This document shows, in pieces, positions 10,049-20,774 of a stretch of 64,000 nucleotides of DNA. A program made the translations under genes and the position numbers. This stretch comes from Prorocentrum cordatum (lineage: Eukaryota; Sar; Dinophyceae; Prorocentrales; Prorocentraceae): NCBI GenBank assembly GCA_963575745.1, contig CAUYUJ010012781.1:37215-101214 (forward strand). Reading direction: 5' to 3'. The notes beneath the pieces are model-generated. The model ran no database searches. It was not told the DNA's origin and saw only the letters and a list, made by a program, of their open reading frames with translations. The first letter of the stretch is position 1. Every line of letters begins with the position of its first letter.

Positions 10049-10353
10049 GTGGCATCGCTCGGACGTGTGTTTTTTTTTTTTTGCTCAGGAGAGGGAAAAA
10101 CACGCAGACACAATTCATCCTCGATTCCCCCGAGAATCTGGGAAACTGTGGGGGGTGGGGGGGAAGACAGAAGCCCAGAAGATATAGGGAGAATCTGGGG
10201 AGAATCTTTTTATGTGTGTGTATTTATTTTTGTGTGTCCTGGGGCCCCTTCATTTTTCTCGGCGGGGATTATTAAGGAGCATCTTGGATTATCCTGCGAA
10301 AAAACCGCGCACGAAACCGAAATAAGCACAAGGAATGGACGTCCGAGCGACGG
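10049..10353. mobile_element. family B element, copy 2, interrupted by an A element
   Basis: Ends GTGGCATCGCTCGGACGTG and GGACGTCCGAGCGACGG match copy 1. Its internal T run is split by family A copy 3 (10083-10252). Without the insert it would be about 135 bp. Confidence 0.75.
10083..10252 (+). mobile_element. family A element, copy 3, nested in B
   Basis: CTCAGGAGAGGGAAAAACAC through GGGGCCCCTTCAT, inserted between GTGTGTTTTTTT and TTTTTCTCGGCG of element B. Copy 1 of B (2440-2564) shows the empty site. Confidence 0.75.
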
Positions 10354-10420
10354 GGAGGGCACCGCCACAGGTTGAGCAGGACCGAGGGTCAGAGAGAGCC
10401 TTGCCCCACCGTCGATCCTC

Positions 10421-10590
10421 TGGAGGGGAGAAAGCACACACACAGACACGATTCATCGTCGACTCCCAGGAAGATATGAAAAAATATAGGAGGAGGGAGG
10501 GGGGAAGACGAGAACCCAGAACATATGGCAAACATACGGGGAATCCTGGGATGTGTGTCTATTTCTTTGTGTGTCCTAGGGCCCCTTTAG
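10421..10590 (+). mobile_element. family A element, copy 4
   Basis: TGGAGGGGAGAAAGCACACA, TTCATCGTCGACTCCCAGG, GGGGAAGACGAGAACCCAG, GGGGAATCCTGG, TTTGTGTGTCCTAGGGCCCC: all A blocks in order. The short open stretch before it (10371-10420, VEQDRGSERALPHRRSS) could be an exon, but third-position bias is poor. Confidence 0.75.
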
Positions 10591-11302
10591 ATCCGCAGGG
10601 TTGCCCGATGCTGTCCTCTGCAGGACCACCAAAAAAGGGACGTCAAGGTGGTCAAACGCCTCGCCGCTTAAGCCGGCGAAGACGTGCAGAGTCCAGCCAT
10701 TCGCTTATGTCCGAAGTTTTGGCTTGACGCCGGGTGTGGTGCATCAGTTTCAGCTGGTCTGAACAGGCTGATTGCGCCCCTTGACTTCCGTTTGGGGTTT
10801 TCTGCAGACCTGACCCCCCAGCCCGACTCAAGTCACAGAGCTTGTTTTTCTGTAAGACTCCGGCAAGTTTACTTGCGTAAGCGGCGGCGAGCGAGGGGGG
10901 AAGTTTCGGGTTCGACGAGCGAGGTTTCCGGGCGTGTTCGCAGATTCTGGATGGGTTCCCACCCTCGGGATGCGCTCCAGCGACTGCGCCTCGCCGAGAG
11001 CGTGCCGTGGGAATCCCCGGATCGTCCCGAGCGACCGCCGGAGGCCCGAGTCTTGACCCAGGAAATGAATGAGCCTGTTCTTGCTAGGCTCTGACAAGTT
11101 TGCTTGCGTTGACGGGAGGGGGGGAGCCTGGATCTCGGGCCGGACGAAAGGGGGGGATTGGGAAAGGGGGGGTTACAGAATTTGCTGCATGCAGCTGGTT
11201 TCGGCCCCGCCGCCGGGCCCATTCCTCGATACATGGGCGCCTCCCGGCGCCGGGAGGCGCCGGTAAAATCAGCTACGTGAGCTGATTCTCAAACCATCGC
11301 TT
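10591..11302. other. no gene; two half copies of element R
   Basis: GGCAAGTTTACTTGCGT (about 10862) and GACAAGTTTGCTTGCGT (about 11091) are R-type ends, each followed by GGGAGG-rich text, with no second end. The rest is unassigned. Confidence 0.45.
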
Positions 11303-11508
11303 TGTTATCCCCCCCCTTCGCCCGGCCCGAATTGACGGGAGGGGAGGAGCCTGAATCTGAAGCAAGCCGCGAACGAGCTGCACGTGCGGAAATCACGCAA
11401 GAAGCGAAGGGCATCTGCACGCTAGTATACATCTTGAGAGGGGCGAGGGGGGGCCGGGGGGGGAGGGCGAACGCCATGCGAGTAGACTTGCTTGAAGATA
11501 TAAAAAGC
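11303..11508 (-). mobile_element. family R element, copy 2
   Basis: Reverse complement of the 8811 and 32437 copies: AAGCAAGCCGCGAACGA, TGCACGTGCGGAAATCACGC, GCACGCTAG, then CGCCATGCGAGTAGACTTGC. Confidence 0.65.
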
Positions 11509-11544
11509 AGGCTCATGCCCTTAGATCCTGCGTTGCAGTTTCTT

Positions 11545-11895
11545 GACAACGGGCGTATTCGTCAGGTTTCCCGCCCTGGGTTTCCTCACAGATCTATCCA
11601 GCTCAATAAAGATGGCGCAGAAAGATTGGGTCAAGGGCTCCGGTCGGCGATTTTTCGATGTTGCAATTATTCTGCAACGTCGGATGTCAGGGATAGAGAT
11701 CCGACGTTCCGAGCAAAATGGAGTGGGCGACTTTTGGGGCGTTTTCAGCCTCCGGGGGCCCTCGCTGGGCCTCGGGAGCGTCAACAAAGAGGATTCAGGA
11801 CGAGAAGCTGGCCCTATAGGAAGTGGTCTGGACCTCCATAGTCCACGCATCGAAAAACATGGAGCAGCCGGATGTCTGGGACAAAGAACCACAAC
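11545..11895 (+). repeat. composite repeat V + F, copy 1
   Basis: First part V (GGTTTCCTCACAGATC, GGCGCAGAAAGA, TTGCAA...CTGCAACGT, GGATAGAGAT) aligns with 20775-20950 and partly 21960-22130. It passes straight into an F copy (CAGCCTCCGGGGGCCCTCGC). The end carries CCGGATGTCTGGG, inverted at 15088 and direct at 21262. Confidence 0.6.
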
Positions 11896-13102
11896 CACAG
11901 CTACGGTCGAGCATCTGGTGAAGAAGCCTCCTCCAGAAAAGTTGGGCCAGCGTTTCTCAACCAGCTTGCGGGAGGCTGGCCCTGTTTCTTGACCGCGTTC
12001 GCCCTTCCAGCGTTGACACGAGCAGTTGGTCCAGGTTTGTCTAAAGAAATTTTGGGGGAGAGGTGGCCCAGATTTACTCGATTATGAACTTATTGGTCTT
12101 ATTTTCTGTTGTAAGCGGATTTTTCGGGAGGGCCCCTCGGGGGAGAACCTACCTTCCTCGACATGAGCACTCTGGTTGTGGTTGTGGTCGAATTCGCCGT
12201 CCTGGGACGCCACATCGACCACAACCAGTACGCAGCTGGTTTCGGGGTGCCGAAATTTTCTGGCATGCGTAAGACATCCCCCAGAGTGTGTCCTCGATGT
12301 GGTTGTGGTCGCTTGCTGTCCCCGCAGGCCCATGGGCGAAGACATACGGCAGGGTCGTGTCGTGTCGTGTCGGCCCCAGCACTGGTTCCTGCCACCGCGG
12401 GGAGCATTCAGCCCTGAATGATTGGCCTTGCCGAAACGTCAGACTGTTCGGTATCGAACGATTCTGGGTCGCCGGCCGCGTTCAACGTTGAAGGCGGGCG
12501 GCGGGGTCGCCGTTGGATGGTGGACACGACGCGAACCTACCGTAATTACCTAGGTTGGCTCTTCTCTCATGGCTTTCAGGTACGAGGTAATTCAAGCCTC
12601 AAGACAAACAAACTATTCCATCAGGTGGTAGGTGGTAGGACAGCCTTTCAGAGATGTGGAAGAAAGGCACACAGGTGGAAGAACCGTTCCCAGGCAAGTG
12701 GTAGCGCTCCATAGGGGAAACTAAGTGGTAGTGGAACGGCGCTTTCGTTGAGTGGTAGAACGGTGCAGCTATATGGGCAACGTTGGTCTCTACGTTAGTC
12801 CCCAGACATGCCGCGTCCTGCAAAAGCACGACGGGTGTTTCTGTTAGCCGTTTTCGGTTTCTGAGAGGGGCCCCGGGGAGACGGGTCGGGACTTCCGGGG
12901 ATCGCGCATGGGAAAGTCAGGACATCGCTGCGATGCCTGGATTTTTTCAACGCGCGGTGCCGACTCAGAGAGACCCAGACATGTGATGACATGCGGCGGC
13001 ATCGCATGTCTGGGTTTCTGCGGCTGGGACCTGTCGGTCAGCGTATCGCTCCCGCCCGTTCTGGCCCACCACGCCTCGGCGCTGCACGCCAGCCTCAGGA
13101 AC
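11896..13102. other. no gene recognised; GTGGTTGTGG words
   Basis: 12165-12310 carries GGTTGTGGTTGTGGTCG twice and its complement CGACCACAACCAG, allowing a hairpin. 12600-12760 repeats AGTGGTAG. F-like text sits near 12870. No exon or RNA gene seen. Confidence 0.4.
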
Positions 13103-13310
13103 AATAGTAGTCGGTATCGTTTGACCAATCCCCATCCCCATCCCCATCCCCTTCGAGACCCCCACCAAATTACCAAACCAGCTGGGGATACACCCCTCGT
13201 AACCCGAAGGGCACGACCTATATCCCCATCGAGGGGGGTAAATCGGCCAGTGGGGCCCAGGCCACCCCTCTGGGGATGGGGATCAGTTAAATGATACTCA
13301 AGTAGTGATT
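13103..13310. mobile_element. family S inverted-repeat element
   Basis: Ends AATAGTAGTCGGTATCG... and ...ATGATACTCAAGTAGTGATT are imperfect inverted repeats of about 38 bp that also include ATCCCCATCCCC and GGGGATGGGGAT. Non-coding, single copy in the window. Confidence 0.6.
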
Positions 13311-13320
13311 GGGGGGTGGG

Positions 13321-13475
13321 CGTCGGGGGCGATGCATCGACCCCCAATCGCCAATAGATCGCCGATAGGGGGCCGATAGCCCAAACCTGCCCAGGAAAAA
13401 CGTGCGGAGTTGATTGTTGGGCTCCTTTCCCCGATCTGCCGGCGGTGCATCGCCGATTCCAGGCCGATGTGTCCC
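13321..13475 (+). repeat. family E element, copy 3
   Basis: GCATCGACCCCCAATCGCC, GATAGGGGGCCGATAGCCCA and GATCTGCCGGCGGTGCATCG in E order. Confidence 0.65.
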
Positions 13476-13479
13476 CCCC

Positions 13480-13640
13480 ACCATGCCAGTCCCCCCCCCC
13501 CTGTCGCTGCCCCCCCACAGCCGCTTCCCTGTCGCTGCCCCCCGGTCGCTGCCCCCCTCCCCCCCGGTCGCTGCCCCCCCTGCCAGCCTACCCCCTGCCC
13601 CGTCGCTGCCCCCCCACAGCCGCTTCCCAGCCCCCCGGCG
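13480..13640 (+). repeat. GTCGCTGCCCCCC minisatellite
   Basis: Short irregular tandem of (G)TCGCTGCCCCCC with CACAGCCGCTTCCC interruptions. Confidence 0.7.
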
Positions 13641-13717
13641 TCCATGCCCCGAGGTTTGCCGAGCCGCCCGCGCCGCGGAGCGGAGAGCGTGACGCGCCAG
13701 ATCTGCCCCCAAGGGAC

Positions 13718-13883
13718 ATGTAGGGGGCCACGTGCGAACCCTAACCCCCTACCCCCCACGATTTCTGAGGGGGAGAGGGTGGGGTTCACTTCGCTCGAGA
13801 GCTCCCGAACGAAGTGAACCCCACCCTCCCCCTCAGAAATCGTGGGGGGTAGGGGTTAGGGTTCGCATGTGGCCCCCTACGTG
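13718..13883. repeat. long near-perfect inverted repeat (hairpin U)
   Basis: Arms of about 75 bp (left from TAGGGGGCCACGTGCGAACC, right ending in ATGTGGCCCCCTA) differ at only a few positions and enclose a loop of about 15 bases. The arms include CCCTAACCCCCTACCCCCC, which looks telomere-like but is not an array. Confidence 0.85.
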
Positions 13884-13902
13884 CCGCCGACCGTAGTCTG
13901 CC

Positions 13903-14101
13903 AGGCCTCCCAGATGGGGTCGGAGCCGACGGGGTCGGAGGATCCCGCCGCATGGCCGATGCATCCATTTTTTTTCCCACGGACGGCGACGATGCATCAC
14001 CGACGTCGCTGGTGCATCGCCGATGCATCGGCGATGCATCGGCGATGCGGCACGGTCCTCCGACCCCATCCATCCACTCCGACCCCATCTGGGAGACCTC
14101 C
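13903..14101. mobile_element. family C inverted-repeat element, copy 1
   Basis: Ends AGGCCTCCCAGATGGGGTCG and GACCCCATCTGGGAGACCT are inverted. The interior is rich in CGATGCATCGGCGATGCATC palindromic words. Five copies in the window. Confidence 0.8.
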
Positions 14102-14671
14102 ATAGTCAGACGAGGGCCAGCTGAGGCAACGGCAGTTGCACTTCCAGGGGCCCCCTCGTCGCCACGGCTGGACGCAGCTCAGGAAGATGGTGCGCGTGGA
14201 CCCAGTGAGGGGTGCGGGGGCCAGTTTGGAGCCGCTGTTGTCGCAACTCGACCTCCGAGTGATCGGGGGGAGGATGGGCTCTCCGGGGTGCGCGGTGCTC
14301 TGTGCGGCTCTCCGGGGTGCGCGGTGCTCTGTGCGTGGTCGTCGGTACTCGACGTTTTCTCGTCCAGCCCCGGCGGTGCTGCTACCGCACTGGTGGCATC
14401 GCTCAGGCGCGTGCACGCCTTCTCGCTGGGGGCACGATCGAGGAACACTTGGGGCCAGCTCTTGCGGGAAAAGAAGACGCGCAGGAAGCCGGCACATGTT
14501 TAGATTCGCGGGTCGAGAGCGCACCTCTTCCGGTCGAAGCGACAGGAAGCCGGCACATGCACCGGGCAGGAGCGTCCAGGCGACGGCCAGGCCGCCGCGC
14601 CTGTCGCCGAGAGCGTTCCAGGGCTGTCCAGATCGGGACGGGGCCGGGGGAGGGGGGCGGGGCAGGCACAG
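14102..14671. other. no gene; short tandem duplication and B-like fragment
   Basis: CTCTCCGGGGTGCGCGGTGC is duplicated at 14279/14310. 14391-14496 resembles element B (GTGGCATCGCTC, GATCGAGGAACAC, CGCGCAGGA). GCAGGAAGCCGGCACATG occurs twice at about 14482/14542. Confidence 0.45.
14391..14496 (+). repeat. B-related fragment
   Basis: Begins GGTGGCATCGCTCAGGCGC and continues through blocks collinear with 2440-2564, but lacks the 3' inverted end. Confidence 0.45.
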
Positions 14672-14815
14672 GGGGGATGCATCGCCCCGCCATCGCCCAC
14701 TCGTCGCCGATGGGGGCCCGAGAACCCCACCCCGTCCAGGAACGTGCAGATTCGCGGTCGGTGGCCTATCTCGGATCCATCGGCCCAGTTATCGGCGGTG
14801 TGTCGCCCAGTCCAG
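14672..14815 (+). repeat. family E element, copy 4
   Basis: Contains TCGCCGATGGGGGCCCGAGA, GTCCAGGAACGTGCAG and TTATCGGCGGTGTGTCGCC. It is followed within 50 bp by an acceptor and candidate exon, like copy 1. Confidence 0.6.
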
Positions 14816-14860
14816 CTCGAGCTTCCCCCCCTTGAGCTTGTCCCTCACGTTGCCCCGCAG

Positions 14861-14927
14861 GTGCGGGAGCAGCTGGCCGTTCACTCGCGGGCGCTGCTGG
14901 TGTTGCAGAGGCGCGATGCCAGCGGCG
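14861..14927 (+). CDS. candidate internal exon, helical
   Basis: TTGTCCCTCACGTTGCCCCGCAG| precedes VREQLAVHSRALLVLQRRDA, with about 83% G/C third positions and an amphipathic pattern. A possible donor is GGCG|GTCGTC (14928). The product is unknown; the style resembles the helical exons at 34928 and 35494, and it could belong to the same or another coiled-coil protein. Confidence 0.4.
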
Positions 14928-14984
14928 GTCGTCGCCGTCCCCCCGCCCCCCCCTCGTCGTGGAAAAACACACGACGGGACTTCC

Positions 14985-15255
14985 AATTCTGGGCCGTTTG
15001 CGGTCTTCGGGAGCCCTCGCCGTGCCCCAGGACAGTCAAACAGCTGTTGGCAGGACGATCAGCCCCGGGGAGGGGAGTCCAAACCTCCTGCCCAGACATC
15101 CGGCTGCTCCAATGTTTTCAATGCCAGGGCCCCAGAGGTCTGGACCACTGCTCTACAGGGCCGGTTTGTCGTCCCGAGTCGTTTTGGCGCTCCCGAGGCC
15201 CGGCGAGGGCCCCCGCAGGCCGAAAGCGGCGAAACACCGCCCGCGCCAACTTTTT
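14985..15255. repeat. inverted pair of family F copies
   Basis: A forward F copy (GGTCTTCGGGAGCCCTCGCC) and a reverse copy (CGAGGCCCGGCGAGGGCCCC) flank CCCAGACATCCGGCTGCTCC, a block also found next to F at 11860 (inverted) and 21250. Confidence 0.55.
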
Positions 15256-15449
15256 CGGAGCGTCGGATCTCTAGGTGGAGCCCACGCTGCGCAAAAGAGT
15301 CACGACGACGCCGGGGCTCGAGTCCTTTCTGTGCTAGGCTCCGGCAAGTTTGCTTGCATGGACGCGATGCAGCAGGGGCGCAAACGACTTGCACGTGCGG
15401 CCCCAGGAGGCCGAAATTGGGGAGCAGCCTTCCGCCGTGATCTCTCCGC

Positions 15450-15573
15450 CACGCGAGGGAGCCTATATGGGGCTGCGCAGGAGCACCACGACGAAACACA
15501 GCGTCCAGCCGCCGCGCAGGAGGGCCTCCATCGAGTGGCCGGTTTGGGATGTCCTCACGAATGTTCAAAAAAT
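15450..15573 (+). CDS. weak candidate exon before A copy 5
   Basis: An open frame includes RRRASIEWPVWDVLTNVQK and ends where the A element begins with GCCAGGAGGGG (a possible GC donor). The start is not defined and third-position bias is modest. Listed because it lies directly 5' of an A element. Confidence 0.2.
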
Positions 15574-15737
15574 GCCAGGAGGGGAAAAACACACAGAAAC
15601 AATGAATCGGCGATTCCCAGAACATATGGGAAAGATGGGAACTGGGGGGGAAGACAAAAACCCAGAAAATATAAGACCATATGGGGGATAATGTTAATTT
15701 TTGTGTGTATCTATTCGTGTGTCCCAGTGCCCCTTCA
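15574..15737 (+). mobile_element. family A element, copy 5
   Basis: GCCAGGAGGGGAAAAACACA, GAATCGGCGATTCCCAG, GGGGGGAAGACAAAAACCC, GAAAATATAAG, TTTTTGTGTGTATCTATTCG, then CAGTGCCCCTTCA. Complete. Confidence 0.8.
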
Positions 15738-15764
15738 GAATGATGGAGCCCGTCCACCCGGACC

Positions 15765-15930
15765 CCCGACGTCATGGTTGTTCCCTATACGTCGACCCCT
15801 GGACGTCTCGACCCACTCCCCTCCCTGGACCGGCTTCGCATCCTGAGTCGTCTCTTGACGGTGCCGAGGGCCGGGAAGGGCCCCCTGAGGCCGAACATGA
15901 GAAAACACCGTCCTCATGATTTTTGTTCAT
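15765..15930 (-). repeat. family F copy, minus strand
   Basis: ACGTCATGGTTGTTCCCTAT, GTCGACCCCTGGACG, GGACCGGCTTCGCATCCTGA, GGCCGGGAAGGGCCCCCTGA: the full reverse F consensus. Confidence 0.7.
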
Positions 15931-15965
15931 TGCCCGAAGGGGTTTGGGAACGAAAATGACATCCG

Positions 15966-16115
15966 AGCGTGAAAATTTCCTACCCCGCGTTCGCTCCCAG
16001 GCAGAACCAGGTCATGCCACGCGCCTCCTCGTCGAGCGGCCTGGCCAGTAGAGGCCGCAGTTTGGCATCGCTTGGCATCTCTTGGAAGCGGGGGTGGTCA
16101 GAAGCGAGGTAGGTT
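15966..16115 (+). repeat. family P repeat, copy 2
   Basis: Aligns with 420-565 over its length and ends right beside hairpin J. Confidence 0.7.
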
Positions 16116-16120
16116 TCTTT

Positions 16121-16297
16121 CAGCGAGCGAAGAACGGTATAAGATAAACTTTTTCGCCGTCGGGGGCGCCTGCCTCTGGGCGGCTGGAAAGTTTATACCC
16201 CTACGTTGCCACTGTAAGGGTATAAACTTTCCAGCCGCCCTGGGGCAGGCGCCCCCGACGGCGAAAAAGTTTATTTTATACCGTTCTTCGCTCGCTG
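16121..16297. mobile_element. hairpin J, near-perfect inverted repeat of about 80-bp arms
   Basis: The left arm starts CAGCGAGCGAAGAACGGTAT and the right arm ends ATACCGTTCTTCGCTCGCTG. The arms differ at only a few sites and enclose about 16 bases. TTCTTT stands on both sides (left flank ends TTTCTTT, right flank begins ATTCTTT), a possible target duplication. No coding capacity; a transcript would fold into a long double strand. Confidence 0.85.
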
Positions 16298-16758
16298 ATT
16301 CTTTGCCCCCTGAGTGACGGAGCCCATCCGGCTCCGAACGTGACTCCCCGGCGGCGGCGGGATCCCGCCGCCGCTGGAGCCGCGCGGCCGCCGCCGCGGC
16401 CGCCGCCGCCGTGCCGCGGCCGCCGTGCCCCTGGAAGTTAATCGAAGGGAATATTGCAAATGGTCAACATTCTCATATATATATATATGTATATGTATGT
16501 ATGCATATATATACATATATATATATCTTTGTATATATGTATGGCAAAAGCCGCGGAACTCAATCTTCCATACCAACTTGAAGTCGGCTCCTCCACGTCT
16601 TCTGATAGCAAGGCAGCAGCTAGCAGTCCGGCGGCCCGCCGCGGCCGTGCCGCCCCGGCCGCGGTGCCGATGAGGACACGCTCCTAGCTGGGAGCCGGGG
16701 GGCCTCCGGGGTCGGTCTCCCCTGGGCTGATGCCTCCCGGGAGACCCTCCCAGCTTTT
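16298..16758. other. no gene; GCC and AT microsatellites
   Basis: GCCGCCGCGG-type repeats at about 16350-16435 and TATATA at 16473-16535. 16667-16735 resembles 22858-22920 (GCCGATGAGGACACGCTC). Confidence 0.5.
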
Positions 16759-16993
16759 AGGCCTCCTGGGTACCGTGGGGTCCGGGTAGCTGGTGTCGGA
16801 GGGTCGCGCCGCATCGCCGATGCGTCGACGATGCGGCTCGATGTCGAGCCCGATCTTCCCCACGCCGACGTCGCGGATGCGTCGCCGACGTCGGCGATGC
16901 ATCGTCGACGCATCGCCGATACATGGGCGATGCATCGACCATGCGGCGCGATCCTTCGACCCCATCTGCTCGGACCCCATCTGGGAGGCCTCT
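16759..16993. mobile_element. family C element, copy 2
   Basis: AGGCCTCCTGGGTACCGTGG at the left and GGACCCCATCTGGGAGGCCT at the right, with CGATGCATCG words between. The longest C copy apart from 59741. Confidence 0.75.
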
Positions 16994-17104
16994 ACAGATG
17001 CCTCCCCCGGTCCTCCTGGGAGATCCCCGGGCAGAGACAGCGGAGGACCAGGGAGGGGGGGGGCCTCCCACCCCAGGCCCCCTCGGGCAAGGCCAGAATC
17101 CCGG

Positions 17105-17395
17105 CGGGAGGTGTTTTTTGCTATAGTTTCGGCCTCCGGGGGCCCTTGCTGGCCCGCGGGGCCGTCAAGAAAACGACGCAGGACGAAGAGACGGTCCGGG
17201 GTCATGAAAAAGTCATCCAGGAGGGAACAAAAACGCAGACACAATTTATCGTCATCTCCCAGGGAAATATAGGAAAGTATGGGAGGTGGGGGGAAGACAA
17301 AAACTCTGAAAATAGATGAAAATATGGGGAATCCTGTTGTTTGTGTGTATTTATTTGTGTGTCATGGGGCCCCTTCAGTCATGACGTCGGGGGTC
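17105..17395 (+). repeat. family F copy split by an A element
   Basis: TTTCGGCCTCCGGGGGCCCT through GGGTCATGAAAAAGTCAT (17214), then A copy 6, then AGTCATGACGTCGGGGGTCT. In uninterrupted F copies the two halves are adjacent. Confidence 0.7.
17217..17377 (+). mobile_element. family A element, copy 6, with AGTCAT duplication
   Basis: CCAGGAGGGAACAAAAACGC through GGGGCCCCTTC, bordered on both sides by AGTCAT from the host F element, as expected for an insertion with a 6-bp target duplication. Confidence 0.8.
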
Positions 17396-17629
17396 TGAGA
17401 GGTCCTCGCAGCCAGAACCCGAGATCCTGGGTCCAGTCGGGCGTGTCCCGATACAGGAGGCATGTTCAGAGATAGTCAGAAAATCGTAAGGGAGCGATTT
17501 CCGGAATATGGTTTGGCTATTTTTGATTGTCCCCCATATCCTAAGATGGGGTTCTTGTTATTATTTGGGCGCCTCCTACTCCTCAGTATTCTTCTCTTCC
17601 TCCTCCTCCTCCTCCTCCTCATACCTAGA

Positions 17630-17815
17630 CTTACTCATACACAGACTTACTCATACACAGTCTTACTCATACTCAGACCTGATCATATCAACGTTAGTCA
17701 TACTCAGACCTACTCATACTCAGACCTACTCATACTCAGACTGACTCATGCTGAGACTCACTCATACCCAGACTTACTCATACTCATACTCACTCATACC
17801 CAGACTTACTCAACA
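17630..17815 (+). repeat. ACTCATACTCAGACTT minisatellite
   Basis: About a dozen imperfect repeats of TACTCATACTCAGAC, variable between 12 and 18 bp. Confidence 0.85.
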
Positions 17816-17822
17816 CACAGCA

Positions 17823-18122
17823 GATTGTGAAGATGTCTCAGGCGGGGCGCTGGTTTCAGCAACCCTAAGAGGAGCCGCCGAGGGGGGTATTGCACCGTCC
17901 CGTTCGCGGACGTTTTGTGCTGATGCCTCAAGCGGTTTGCTTGTTTTCTGCCTCAACATTCTTCGCTTGGAGAGCAGATCGTGAAGATGTCTCAGGCGGG
18001 GCGCTGGTTTCAGCGACCTAAGGGGAGCCGCCAAGGATGTTTTCACGGCTCCGTTCGTCGCCGTTCTGTGGGGATGTCTCTGGCGCTTTGCTTGTTTTCT
18101 GGTTTTGCGTTGTGTTCCGAGT
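17823..18122 (+). repeat. direct duplication, two units of about 150 bp
   Basis: Both units contain GTGAAGATGTCTCAGGCGGG, GGAGCCGCC and TTTGCTTGTTTTCTG in order. No conserved frame. Confidence 0.8.
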
Positions 18123-18356
18123 GGCTCTCCCCGTTGCGTACGGTGGTCAAGGAGGAGTGACCAGGTGTTGCTGGCGCAGAGCTTGTGTCCCTACAATACG
18201 AGATGCACATATGGCTCATATGGCTAGACGCTCATTTAAATCCGTAGGGGCTTCGCCCCCTGCCGCCGGCCCCCTCTCTCGGAGAATGGGCCATGGAAGA
18301 GCGAAGTCATGAGGCTTTGGCTTCGCTGTGAAGTAGTGTCGGGACCTGTTTGTTTT

Positions 18357-19336
<980 letters not shown>

Positions 19337-20304
19337 ATTTGTACGAACCCCAGCAATTCAGACAATACGTTTTGGCCGTGGTAGAAATTGTCGTTTTGGG
19401 CCTCCCCCCCTCGCGCGGTCCATCAACAAGGAACAGTAAGCAGCAAAAAGCAGACTTGCAACAAGGAGCAGTAAGCAGCAAGAAGCAAAACTGTAACAGT
19501 GGAAACTGGCAGCTGCAACTGGCACAGGAAACTGCGAACCGCCGGCCTGCAGCCTGGTGGCCCCACAAGGGGGCCGGCGGATATTTCAAATACAATATTA
19601 CCTGTTCAAAAGGATGCACATATGGAGAGCTCCTCGCAGTGAGTATCGTTCCTCCACAGTCCGCCTGAGAGGACGACATGCCCGACCTCACTGTGGGGAT
19701 CCGACGCTCCGACGATGGGAGGTCCTCGCAGCCATAATACCTGAGATCCTTGGGAACGCCGGAAGATCCGAGGGTCCGCCGCCGTGTATCGCCGCGCCGC
19801 CGCGTGCCGCCGTGGCCACCGCCGCCCTGTTGGGTTCACTCGGGCGCGTCCCTATACGCAGACCCCCCTCGGGCAATGAACAAATCCTGACGGGAGGTTT
19901 CCTGCTCCTTTCGGCCCCTGGGGGCCCTTACCGGGACTCGGGACCCCGGACTTCTTCCGTCCGGAAGGTTTTCCTGGATTTGGGGCTTTCGGTGCCCGCG
20001 ATCGGGCCCATAGGGGCCCTCCAAAAATGAACCCGGGACGAAGAAAACCACGCCAGGGGAAGGCCTCGGGACGTCCTGGGACCGCAGAGTGACAACAAAT
20101 CATATCGGCGGCTGTCAGGGGAAGCGCGGCGGGAGGTTTTTCCCTATTTTCGGCCTCGCGGGGCCCCCGCCTGGCTTCGGGAGCGTCAGAAAACAATTCG
20201 GGATGAGAAAACTGGTCCCGGGGAGTGGGTCTTTGAGCTCCTGAGATCCTGGCGGTGCAATTTTTTTGCGGATGTACAAGCGAAGCATCGCGGATGGTCA
20301 CTAA
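19337..20304. other. no gene; F copies and a piece of element I
   Basis: 19440-19520 repeats GGAACAGTAAGCAGCAA-like words. 19640-19690 is the 3' end of element I (CCGCCTGAGAGGACGACATG, CCCGACC). F copies lie at 19875-20025 and 20130-20260. Confidence 0.5.
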
Positions 20305-20760
20305 AATACCGTAGGTGCCTCAGCGCGCGGCGCGCGCCCACAGCGCTGGGCGCCGCGCGCGCGTGTGTCGCAGGCGGGCGTACCGATCAGACGGATCAGG
20401 CGGGGCGCGCACGCAGGGAGCGCAGCGACACGCGCCCCCGCCGCCGTGTGCGATCGCAGGTGTGCGGGTGGGCGCGCGGCCCAACCCTGCGCGCGCGACC
20501 GCGGGCCTGTGTGCGGCGCAGGTGAAACATGCGTTATTATTCAGGAGCGCCGCGCGTGCCCGCCTGTGGACTTCTTGCTCCCACTCTCACCGCCCTATGT
20601 ATTACCTGGTGATCTGGACCTGTCGTGGCCGCGGGGCGGCGTTCGGGGGCGGGTCGCGTCACCCGCCGCCGCCGCCCGCTCGGCGCTGTCCTGGCTGCGC
20701 CATGTCCGTTCTCGCCCTATGTATGCCGGCGCGGACGCCGCGAGAGGAGGTGGCACTAAG
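20305..20760. other. GC-rich stretch, coding status unclear
   Basis: Mostly CG dinucleotide-rich text such as GCGCGCGGCGCGCGCCC, with possible acceptors (GTGTCGCAG|G at about 20372). Several frames are open and no frame is clearly favoured. CCCTATGTAT occurs twice (20592, 20715). Confidence 0.3.
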
Positions 20761-20774
20761 CTGTTTTTGTGCAG

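Noticed and set aside
10371-10420. An exon between B copy 2 and A copy 4 (VEQDRGSERALPHRRSS)
   Set aside because: Third positions are poorly biased, and joining it in phase from 10048 gives an immediate stop.
13740-13870. Telomere repeat
   Set aside because: TTAGGG-like text occurs once per hairpin arm and is not an array.
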